NCBI GenBank assembly: GCA_018902765.1
Contig: JAHIQC010000111.1
Span: forward strand, 1 to 12,367
From: Actinomycetota bacterium
GTDB lineage: Bacteria > Actinomycetota > Coriobacteriia > Anaerosomatales > JAHIQC01
Reading direction: 5' to 3'
DNA length: 12,367 bases
Below the pieces are notes generated by a model, which was not told the DNA's origin, did no database searches, and was given only the letters and a program-made list of their open reading frames with translations. Below are positions 6,832 through 12,367 of this stretch, in pieces (the stretch's first letter is position 1; each line of letters starts with the position of its first letter). A program made the position numbers and the translations under genes.

Positions 6832-7236
6832 GTGGATCAGCGTACATACATCATGATCAAGCCGGACGCCGTCAAGCGAGGACTGATCGCTCCGATCATC
6901 CAGCGCTTCGAGAACACCGGCCTGGTGATCGAACGTCTTGAGCTCGCAGTCCTCACCCGCGAGCAGGCCGCTGCCAACTATGTGGAGCACGAAGGCAAGC
7001 CGTTCTATGAGGGCCTCATCGAGTACATCACGTCAGGCCCCGTTGTGAAGATGGTATTGGCAGGACCGGAGGCCGTCATGGTCTGCCGCAAGCTGATGGG
7101 TGCCACCAACCCTCGTGACGCGGCACCAGGTACCGTTCGCGGGGACTTCGGCCTGACGGTCGATGCGAATGTGGTCCACGGCTCGGATTCGTCCGAGTCC
7201 GCCCGTCGGGAGATCGATATCTTCTTCGGGGAGTAG
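6832..7236 (+). CDS. ndk: Nucleoside diphosphate kinase
   Basis: Cytoplasmic enzyme that moves the gamma-phosphate from ATP to other nucleoside diphosphates through a phosphohistidine intermediate, keeping NTP and dNTP pools balanced. The 134-residue product is normal length. It has Lys10-Pro-Asp-Ala at the start of the fold, Thr-Val-Arg-Gly-Asp-Phe (101-106), and the active-site signature Asn-Val-Val-His116-Gly-Ser-Asp-Ser, in which His116 is phosphorylated. The GTG start at 6832 is supported by GAAAGGG about 7 nt upstream and by the N-terminal sequence, which begins as family members do. The gene follows the TPR protein after a 45-nt gap and is directly followed by a strong terminator, making it the last gene of its transcript. 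Nothing in it looks unusual. Confidence 0.97.
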   Translation: MDQRTYIMIKPDAVKRGLIAPIIQRFENTGLVIERLELAVLTREQAAANYVEHEGKPFYEGLIEYITSGPVVKMVLAGPEAVMVCRKLMGATNPRDAAPGTVRGDFGLTVDANVVHGSDSSESARREIDIFFGE

Positions 7237-7243
7237 ATGAGCC

Positions 7244-7276
7244 AAGAGGCGGGCTGCCTGGCCCGCCTCTTTTGTT
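7244..7276 (+). terminator. Rho-independent terminator after ndk
   Basis: A perfect 11-bp stem (AAGAGGCGGGC at 7244-7254, complement at 7261-7271) with a 6-nt loop is followed by a short T-rich tail (CTTTTGTT). It begins 8 nt after the ndk stop and separates ndk from the hydrogenase genes, so the latter need their own promoter in 7277-7347. I could not identify one with confidence there. Confidence 0.9.
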
Positions 7277-7335
7277 CTCGTATCACGATTCGAACGCAAG
7301 CGGCCGGTGTCCGCGGGTCCTGCTCTGCCGGGAGT

Positions 7336-7341
7336 AAGGGG
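7336..7341 (+). promoter_or_regulatory. Ribosome binding site fixing the hydB start
   Basis: AAGGGG ends 6 nt before the ATG at 7348. The in-frame ATG at 7237 would begin inside the ndk terminator hairpin and has no such site, so the 37 extra residues of that longer frame are rejected. Confidence 0.7.
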
Positions 7342-7347
7342 AAACGC

Positions 7348-8370
7348 ATGTTCTTTCGCATCATGGACAAGGATCGACTGCCTGATCTTGTGGCTGGTCT
7401 GTCCAAGGGCTTCGAGGTCATCGGGCCTGTCGCCAAAGGGGAGCGCTTCGTATTCGAGCGTATTGAGACCCCAGAAATGCTTCGGCTCGACTACGACACG
7501 ACGTTGCTTCCGCCCAAGAAGCTCTTCTTTCCTCCCGAGGAGCAGATGATGCGCTTCCGGGTCGCGGACAATGAAGTCGTGGATGACGAGGTCTATGCCG
7601 CCCCTCGCGTGATCTTCGGACTTCATCCATGCGACATCAACGCTCTGATGCTCATGGACAACGTCTTTCTGGGCGAGTACGAAGATCCCTATTACAGAGC
7701 TCGGCGCGAGAGCACGATGCTCATCGGTGTTTCATGTAAGCCGACTGACGAGTGCTTCTGCAACGCTTGGGGAACCGACGAGGTCCACTGGGGATTCGAT
7801 GTCTTTCTCACGGACCTTGGGGACCGATACTTCATCTCCGTGCGCTCGGTCAAAGGCGCGGAGCTTCTCGATGAGTTCGTAGCGACACGAGACGCCGATG
7901 AGAGCGACACAGCCGCGTTCCAGCAACACACACGGAACTTCAAGAACTCCTTTACCGACGACTTGGACACCTCGCAGCTGCCACTTCTGCTTGACGCCAA
8001 GTTCGACGACCCTTTGTGGGATCGTCTGGGGGAGCGTTGCTTGAGCTGTGGCGCGTGTTCGATGGTGTGTCCCACGTGCTACTGCTTCGATGTGACCGAT
8101 CGTCTCGAGGCCGACGGAAAGACAGGTACGCGTGTGCGGACCTGGGATTCGTGCCAGTTCACTCAGTTCGCTGAGGTCGCGCACGGCCAGAACTTCCGGG
8201 AGTCGAGAGCCAGTCGGGTCAAGTACCGCTACTACCACAAGCAGTGGGGCTACCTTTCCAAGTTCGAACGCGTGTTGTGTGTCGGCTGCGGCCGATGCGC
8301 CCGCGCATGCCTCGCGGGAATCAGTCCGCGCGAGGTAGTCACCGCACTTGAGATGGGAGGTGCGTCCTAG
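7348..8370 (+). CDS. hydB: [NiFe] hydrogenase (sulfhydrogenase type) beta subunit, Fe-S protein
   Basis: Electron-transfer subunit expected to pass electrons between the small subunit and the flavin subunit of a cytoplasmic group 3b-type hydrogenase. The 340-residue product resembles HydB/ShyB and the related AsrA of anaerobic sulfite reductase. Two [4Fe-4S] motifs are clear in the C-terminal half: Cys231-x2-Cys234-x2-Cys237-x3-Cys241-Pro and Cys311-x2-Cys314-x2-Cys317-x3-Cys321. Further cysteines lie at 95 (His-Pro-Cys-Asp), 130, 136, 138 (Cys-x5-Cys-Phe-Cys), 244, 246 and 269. The N-terminal half (1-220) is the family-specific domain without a common cluster motif. The start at 7348 follows a good AAGGGG. 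The next gene begins at the base after this stop, so B and G are almost certainly co-translated. The gene order from here matches the archaeal hydB-G-D-A operon. Hydrogenase assignment rests on the neighbours; alone it could be AsrA. Confidence 0.92.
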   Translation: MFFRIMDKDRLPDLVAGLSKGFEVIGPVAKGERFVFERIETPEMLRLDYDTTLLPPKKLFFPPEEQMMRFRVADNEVVDDEVYAAPRVIFGLHPCDINALMLMDNVFLGEYEDPYYRARRESTMLIGVSCKPTDECFCNAWGTDEVHWGFDVFLTDLGDRYFISVRSVKGAELLDEFVATRDADESDTAAFQQHTRNFKNSFTDDLDTSQLPLLLDAKFDDPLWDRLGERCLSCGACSMVCPTCYCFDVTDRLEADGKTGTRVRTWDSCQFTQFAEVAHGQNFRESRASRVKYRYYHKQWGYLSKFERVLCVGCGRCARACLAGISPREVVTALEMGGAS

Positions 8371-9222
8371 GTGAGTCCACTCAGTCGCGAATTCACGGCC
8401 AATCCCTATCGACCTTGGCCGGCAAGGATCACCTCGATCATGGATCTGACCGAAAATGAGAAGCTCTTTGAGATGCGGATCATCGACGATTCGGTCCGGG
8501 AGGCCTTCCAGTTCGCCTCAGGCCAGTTCGTGGAGCTGTCGTTGTTCGGCGTGGGAGAAGCGCCCATTTCCATCTCCTCGGCACCCAGCAAGCAGGGCTT
8601 CATCGAGTTGTGCGTACGCAACGCCGGTGATGTCACAGGCGCCTTGCATAAGAAGCAGTGCGGCGACATCGTTGGGTTGCGTGGCCCGTTCGGGCGCGGG
8701 TTCCCCTTCAAGGAGATGAAGGGTCACGACATGTTGCTCGTGGCCGGGGGCCTTGGTATTGCGCCACTCAAGTCGCTCATCAATCACATCCACGATGACC
8801 GGCACGACTTCGGCAAGGTCACGATCCTGTATGGCGCCAAGAACCCAAGCGAGATCCTCTTTCGCTATCAGTTCGACATGTGGAAGCATCGCGATGATTT
8901 CGAGTTGATTCTCACGGTCGACGAGCCTGACGACACGTGGGGCGACGAGGTTGGTCGCGTCACGCGCCTGTTCGACATGATCGATATCGATCCGACGAAC
9001 ACCTACGGTGCGATCTGCGGCCCTCCGGTCATGTACCGGTTCGTCATCGACGAAATGCGCAAGAAGGGCATGGACGCTGACAAGATATACGTCAGCTTCG
9101 AGCGCCGTATGAAATGCGGCATCGGCAAATGCGGTCATTGTGGCGTAGGTCATCAGTACGCGTGCATAGACGGCCCGGTGTTCAACTACTGGGAAGCTAT
9201 GAACCTGCAGGAGGCGATTTAG
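8371..9222 (+). CDS. hydG: [NiFe] hydrogenase (sulfhydrogenase type) gamma subunit, FAD/NAD(P)-binding
   Basis: Diaphorase subunit that exchanges electrons with NAD(P). In 283 residues, an FNR-like FAD barrel (about 15-110) includes Glu-Ala-Pro-Ile-Ser-Ile-Ser-Ser (63-70) at the place of the usual Arg-x-Tyr-Ser flavin motif. The NAD(P)-binding half contains Gly-Gly-Leu-Gly-Ile-Ala-Pro-Leu (126-133) and Cys-Gly-Pro-Pro (216-219). A C-terminal [2Fe-2S] motif is Cys249-x4-Cys254-x2-Cys257-x7-Cys265, like the electron-transfer subunit of dihydroorotate dehydrogenase. NAD versus NADP preference cannot be read reliably; group 3b enzymes usually favour NADP. The GTG start directly abuts the hydB stop, with GGGAGGT about 10 nt upstream inside hydB. 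The stop abuts the next gene's ATG. The name hydG here means the sulfhydrogenase gamma subunit, not the [FeFe]-hydrogenase maturase of the same name. Confidence 0.93.
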   Translation: MSPLSREFTANPYRPWPARITSIMDLTENEKLFEMRIIDDSVREAFQFASGQFVELSLFGVGEAPISISSAPSKQGFIELCVRNAGDVTGALHKKQCGDIVGLRGPFGRGFPFKEMKGHDMLLVAGGLGIAPLKSLINHIHDDRHDFGKVTILYGAKNPSEILFRYQFDMWKHRDDFELILTVDEPDDTWGDEVGRVTRLFDMIDIDPTNTYGAICGPPVMYRFVIDEMRKKGMDADKIYVSFERRMKCGIGKCGHCGVGHQYACIDGPVFNYWEAMNLQEAI

Positions 9223-9972
9223 ATGCCGCCGCGCGTAGTGGTGGTCGGTCTGGCAAGCGACTTTGGCTGCCAGGTCCAGATGACCAACATAGAAGACCAG
9301 CTGCTCGATGTCCTGGGCAGGATCGAACTTTCATATTGGCAGCTGGCCAGCAGCGGTCACATGCCCGAGGAGTACGACGTCGCCATCGTCGAAGGCGCCG
9401 TGACGACCGGCGAGCACGTCGCGCTTCTTGAGCGCATTCGTGCCACGGCCTCGGCTGTCATCGCAATCGGCGCGTGTGCGGTGACCGGGGGCATCCCCGC
9501 GCTCGCGACATCCGGCTCGCTTGATGACCACTACGCCTGCGTGTACGGCGAAGGCGATGTCGAGGTGGCATGCGGCCGCATCGCACCGATGCCCATCACG
9601 TCGGTGATCGATGTGGAGTACCGGGTGCCCGGATGCCCGATCGATATGGACGAGTTCACACAGGTCCTCTCGCGTGCGTTGCAGGGGCTATCGGACTGCA
9701 TCCCCCGCGAGCCGATGTGCGCTATCTGCAAGACGCTGGAGAACATCTGCTTCTACGAGCGCGGCGAGGTTTGCCTCGGCCTGATCACACGAACGGGGTG
9801 CAATGCAAGATGCATCACCCTTGGACGCCCCTGCACCGGATGTCGAGGACTTGCCGAGGATGCGAATCTTGAGTCCGCAATCCTGCTGCTCGCTGAGCGG
9901 GGTGTGTCTCGCGAAGATCTCATGACGCGTGCACGTCTGTACAACACCCTCGAGGAGGCCTTCACCCGATGA
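9223..9972 (+). CDS. hydD: [NiFe] hydrogenase (sulfhydrogenase type) delta / small subunit
   Basis: Small subunit that wires the Ni-Fe site to the other subunits through iron-sulfur clusters. The 249-residue product has the flavodoxin-like N-terminal domain for the proximal cluster. Its ligand positions are Ser-Asp13-Phe-Gly-Cys16-Gln, Gly-Ala-Cys85-Ala and Pro-Gly-Cys138-Pro. The first position is Asp where most [NiFe] small subunits have Cys. The C-terminal half carries eight further Cys (166, 169, 176, 184, 193, 197, 204, 207), enough for two more [4Fe-4S] clusters. The segment Arg-Thr-Gly-Cys-Asn-Ala-Arg-Cys is characteristic of this subfamily. There is no Tat signal peptide, so the enzyme is cytoplasmic. 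The ATG follows the hydG stop without a gap, with AGGAGG 8 nt upstream. The stop overlaps the next start as ATGA. Confidence 0.94.
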   Translation: MPPRVVVVGLASDFGCQVQMTNIEDQLLDVLGRIELSYWQLASSGHMPEEYDVAIVEGAVTTGEHVALLERIRATASAVIAIGACAVTGGIPALATSGSLDDHYACVYGEGDVEVACGRIAPMPITSVIDVEYRVPGCPIDMDEFTQVLSRALQGLSDCIPREPMCAICKTLENICFYERGEVCLGLITRTGCNARCITLGRPCTGCRGLAEDANLESAILLLAERGVSREDLMTRARLYNTLEEAFTR

Positions 9973-11231
9973 GTACACTCACGATCGAGCACGTCGCGCG
10001 CATCGAGGGGCACGGCACGATCACCGTTGACGTCGAGGACGGTCGCGTCAAAGACATCCACATGGACATCATTGAACCTGCGCGCTATTTCGAGTCGATG
10101 GTGGTCGGGCGGCGTTTTGACGAAGCACCCCTGATCACGAGCCGAATATGCGGGATCTGCTCGCCGAACCACATGCTCACGTCGATCAAGGCGCTCGAGG
10201 TCGCGCTCGGCGTCGAGGTCTCCGAACGCACGCAGATCATGCGCAAACTGCTCGTCTATGGCAGCTACCTGCAGAACCACGCGACCCACTTGTACCTTCT
10301 GGCCGCACCTGATTATGTCGGCCTGCCGAGTGTGTTTCCCTTGGCCGAGACGCACCCTGACGTTGTCGAGCGAGCGCTGCGCGTCAAGAAGCTCGGCAAC
10401 GATCTGACGACGCTCATCGGCGGCCGGCCGGTACATCCGATCACGGCCGTGCTTGGCGGTTTCACCAGTGAACCGGAGCCGGGACGGCTCGTGGCGTTTC
10501 GCGATGCGCTGCTCGCGGCATCACAGGACGCTGCGGCCACGGTTGATCTGTTCGGCTCGTTTGACGAGTACGAGTTTGAGACGGCTGGCGAGATGCTTGC
10601 CTTGGTCGATGATGACGACTACGCCATCTACGATGGTCAGACCGGCGCCCTTGACGCGGGCTGGCGTCGTCCGGTCTCCGAGTACCGCTCATTCATCGAA
10701 GAGCGCGTTGTCGGGCACAGCAATGCCAAGCACTCCACCGTTGGCGGTCGCACCTTCATGGTTGGAGCCCTGCCGAGGATCAATCTCTCAAGAGCTACTC
10801 TGGGAGCCACCGCGGCTGATGCACTGAATCGCGTCGGGCTTTCGATACCTTCGCGAAACCCTTTCATGAACAACCTATGCCAGGCCGTGGAACTTGTGGA
10901 CGCGGCGGCCCGCTGCGCTCAGTACATCGAGACGCTGCTCGATATGGGTGGTTCGACCACGCCGGTCGAATTCAAGATCGCCGCAGGTAGCGGTTCTGCC
11001 GCGACCGAGGCGCCCCGAGGCACGCTGTACCACGGCTACTCGGTCGATGACGACGGGATCGTCATCGCGGGCGATGTCATAACGCCGACAGCCCAGAACC
11101 TAGCGAATCTGGACGCCGACATGCGTGCATTTGCTCCATCCGTGGTCGACTTGCCACGAGATGAGTTCGTGATCGCCGTCGAGCGACTGGTACGCGCGTA
11201 CGATCCGTGTCTGTCATGCTCCGTGCACTAG
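9969..11231 (+). CDS. hydA: [NiFe] hydrogenase (sulfhydrogenase type) alpha / large catalytic subunit
   Basis: Catalytic subunit that holds the Ni-Fe(CN)2CO centre and interconverts H2 with protons and electrons. In 420 residues, the N-terminal L1 motif is Arg-Ile-Cys61-Gly-Ile-Cys64, preceded by the conserved Arg-Ile-Glu13-Gly-His segment. The C-terminal L2 motif is Asp-Pro-Cys414-Leu-Ser-Cys417-Ser-Val-His420. All four nickel-ligand Cys are present. The coding sequence stops right after His420, the residue after which a maturation endopeptidase normally cuts, so there is no C-terminal extension. Overall length and the L2 sequence fit group 3b (sulfhydrogenase I/II). The ATG overlaps the hydD stop by 4 nt. 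Maturation genes (hypA-F) and a protease are not in this window. Physiological direction (H2 uptake, H2 evolution or sulfur reduction) cannot be read from sequence. Confidence 0.95.
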   Translation: MSTLTIEHVARIEGHGTITVDVEDGRVKDIHMDIIEPARYFESMVVGRRFDEAPLITSRICGICSPNHMLTSIKALEVALGVEVSERTQIMRKLLVYGSYLQNHATHLYLLAAPDYVGLPSVFPLAETHPDVVERALRVKKLGNDLTTLIGGRPVHPITAVLGGFTSEPEPGRLVAFRDALLAASQDAAATVDLFGSFDEYEFETAGEMLALVDDDDYAIYDGQTGALDAGWRRPVSEYRSFIEERVVGHSNAKHSTVGGRTFMVGALPRINLSRATLGATAADALNRVGLSIPSRNPFMNNLCQAVELVDAAARCAQYIETLLDMGGSTTPVEFKIAAGSGSAATEAPRGTLYHGYSVDDDGIVIAGDVITPTAQNLANLDADMRAFAPSVVDLPRDEFVIAVERLVRAYDPCLSCSVH

Positions 11232-11341
11232 CGCCATGCGGTGTGTCTGTTCGGCGCGAGGCATCATGCATGCAGGAACGCGTGCACTTTGGTCGAACCT
11301 GACCTGAAACCTGCAGATAACCACATCATGAAGGGTCCCCA

Positions 11342-12367
11342 GTGCCGAAGCTCGGATTCAAGGGCGGCATCCACCCCACAGATCACAAGGCCGCCACTCG
11401 TTCGGCACCCGCCGTTCGCATGCCGATGCCCGAGAGACTGTTCGTGCCGGTCAGCCAACACCTCGGAGCACCGTGCCAACCCCTCGTCAATCGTGGCGAC
11501 CGGGTAGAGCGCGGTCAGATCATCGCTGATGTCGATGCGATGGTGAGCGCTCCGGTGCATTCTCCCGTCACTGGCGAAGTCGTTTCCGTGGCGTCACGCC
11601 GCCTGTTGTCTGGATCGACTGCGCTCGTTGTGGAGATCCTCCCAGACGAGTATCAGGATTGGGACTCATGGGTGCTCGTTCCTGAGTCCGACGACGCGAT
11701 AGCTATGGTGCGCGCCGCAGGTGTCGTTGGATTGGGCGGCGCCGCGTTTCCAACGACAGTCAAACTGACACCGCCACGCGACATGCCGATCCACACCTTG
11801 ATACTCAACGGATGTGAGTGTGAGCCGTTCCTGACGTGCGATCACCGAGTGATGCTTGAGTCACCTGATCGTGTGGTCGCCGGCGCTCGCATCATCGCTG
11901 ATATCGTCGGCGCTGAGCGCATTGTGATCGGTGTCGAGGATAACAAGCTCGACGCGGCTGATGCGCTTCGCGCCCACGCAGGAACCGACGTCGAGATACT
12001 GGTACTGCCCACCAGCTACCCCCAGGGTGCTGAGAAACAGCTCATCTGCGCTGTCTTGGGCAAGGAGGTTCCACACGGCAAGCTGCCCGCAGCCACCGGC
12101 GCCTTGGTGCACAACGTGGGTACTGCCATGGCCGTGGCCGACGCTGTTCAGCTGCGCAAGCCGCTGATGGAGCGCATCGTCACGGTTAGCGGGTCGGTCA
12201 TTGCACCGAGTAACCTGATCGTCTGTCTCGGCACTCCATTGCGTGATCTTGTTGCGGCCGCTGGTGGCTTTGGCCCCGATGTGGGCCGCGTGATCGCAGG
12301 TGGCCCCATGACGGGCACCGGAGTGGCGGATCTCGGAATGCCGGTCGTGAAGGGCACATCCGGGCTC
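11342..12367 (+). CDS. rnfC: Electron transport complex subunit RnfC (3' truncated by the window)
   Basis: NADH-side peripheral subunit of the membrane Rnf complex, which couples electron flow between ferredoxin and NAD to Na+ or H+ pumping. The frame is open to the last base, showing 342 residues. The N-terminal Gly-Gly-Ile-His-Pro (8-12) is followed by a biotinyl-lipoyl-like beta-sandwich (about 33-85, with Gln-His-Leu-Gly-Ala-Pro and Ser-Ala-Pro-Val-His-Ser-Pro). The NADH/FMN-binding core follows: Gly-Leu-Gly-Gly-Ala-Ala-Phe-Pro-Thr (130-138), Asn-Gly-Cys-Glu-Cys-Glu-Pro (156-162), Glu-Asp-Asn-Lys (199-202), Tyr-Pro-Gln-Gly-Ala-Glu-Lys-Gln (226-233) and His-Asn-Val-Gly-Thr (257-261). The two C-terminal [4Fe-4S] motifs of RnfC should lie beyond the window. 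GTG at 11342 is chosen because AAGGG precedes it at 11331-11335 and the family N-terminus begins here. It follows hydA by 110 nt; rnfD, G, E, A, B are expected next. Confidence 0.94.
   Translation, partial: MPKLGFKGGIHPTDHKAATRSAPAVRMPMPERLFVPVSQHLGAPCQPLVNRGDRVERGQIIADVDAMVSAPVHSPVTGEVVSVASRRLLSGSTALVVEILPDEYQDWDSWVLVPESDDAIAMVRAAGVVGLGGAAFPTTVKLTPPRDMPIHTLILNGCECEPFLTCDHRVMLESPDRVVAGARIIADIVGAERIVIGVEDNKLDAADALRAHAGTDVEILVLPTSYPQGAEKQLICAVLGKEVPHGKLPAATGALVHNVGTAMAVADAVQLRKPLMERIVTVSGSVIAPSNLIVCLGTPLRDLVAAAGGFGPDVGRVIAGGPMTGTGVADLGMPVVKGTSGL

Noticed and set aside
7272..7290. A possible Rex or FNR operator before the hydrogenase genes (TTGTTC...TCACGA)
   Set aside because: The half sites do not match either consensus in symmetry or spacing, and the left part lies within the ndk terminator tail.
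9753..10436. A 227-residue minus-strand frame opposite hydD and hydA
   Set aside because: The plus strand encodes unmistakable hydrogenase motifs here; the antisense frame has no recognisable domain.
11222..11288. An 8-nt direct repeat CGTGCACT at 11222-11229 and 11281-11288, and ATGCATGC-like palindromic bases between hydA and rnfC
   Set aside because: Too short and isolated to support an operator or riboswitch, and no convincing promoter boxes accompany them.
11264..11560. A 98-residue minus-strand frame and an 88-residue plus-strand frame at 11241-11507
   Set aside because: Both overlap the 5' end of rnfC, whose GTG-started frame has clear family motifs and stays open to the window end.

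Overview
The window looks like chromosomal DNA from an anaerobic, high-GC Gram-positive bacterium. An actinobacterial relative in or near the Coriobacteriia is my best guess, but this is inferred only from gene content (group 3b-type [NiFe] hydrogenase, RnfC, EF-G paralog, PlsY) and base composition; a high-GC clostridial lineage is not excluded. Coding density is high. There is no stretch over 300 bases without a gene, and I see no mobile element, CRISPR array or prophage.

Left part (1-2530): the 3' end of an unrecognised charged helical protein, then a single-gene unit for a 57-residue 2[4Fe-4S] ferredoxin. A strong bidirectional hairpin terminator separates the ferredoxin from a convergent two-gene lipid operon on the minus strand: a diacylglycerol kinase-family enzyme, then PlsY acyltransferase, overlapping by 4 nt. 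A tRNA-Arg(CCG) gene on the plus strand starts 77 nt beyond the kinase start.

Middle part (2531-7276): a lone EF-G paralog (EF-G2 type, DTPGY instead of DTPGH) on the minus strand. Divergent from it is a plus-strand run with a good promoter: a cyclophilin-type prolyl isomerase lipoprotein, a membrane-anchored TPR protein, and nucleoside diphosphate kinase. The run is closed by a textbook terminator.

Right part (7348-12367): an energy-metabolism block. Four tightly packed genes, in the hydB-hydG-hydD-hydA order known from archaeal sulfhydrogenase I, encode a cytoplasmic NAD(P)-linked [NiFe] hydrogenase: Fe-S beta subunit, flavin/NAD(P)/[2Fe-2S] gamma subunit, Fe-S small subunit and Ni-Fe large subunit. 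Electrons would pass between H2 at the alpha subunit and NAD(P) at the gamma subunit through the Fe-S clusters of delta and beta. After 110 nt comes rnfC, the NADH-side subunit of the ion-pumping Rnf complex, running off the window end. Together they suggest exchange between H2, NAD(P)H, ferredoxin and an ion gradient.

Two details stand out. The small subunit has Asp where the first proximal-cluster Cys is expected, and the large subunit ends exactly at the His where maturation proteases normally cut. I see no convincing wholly new system; the most informative features are these hydrogenase details and the Rnf linkage.
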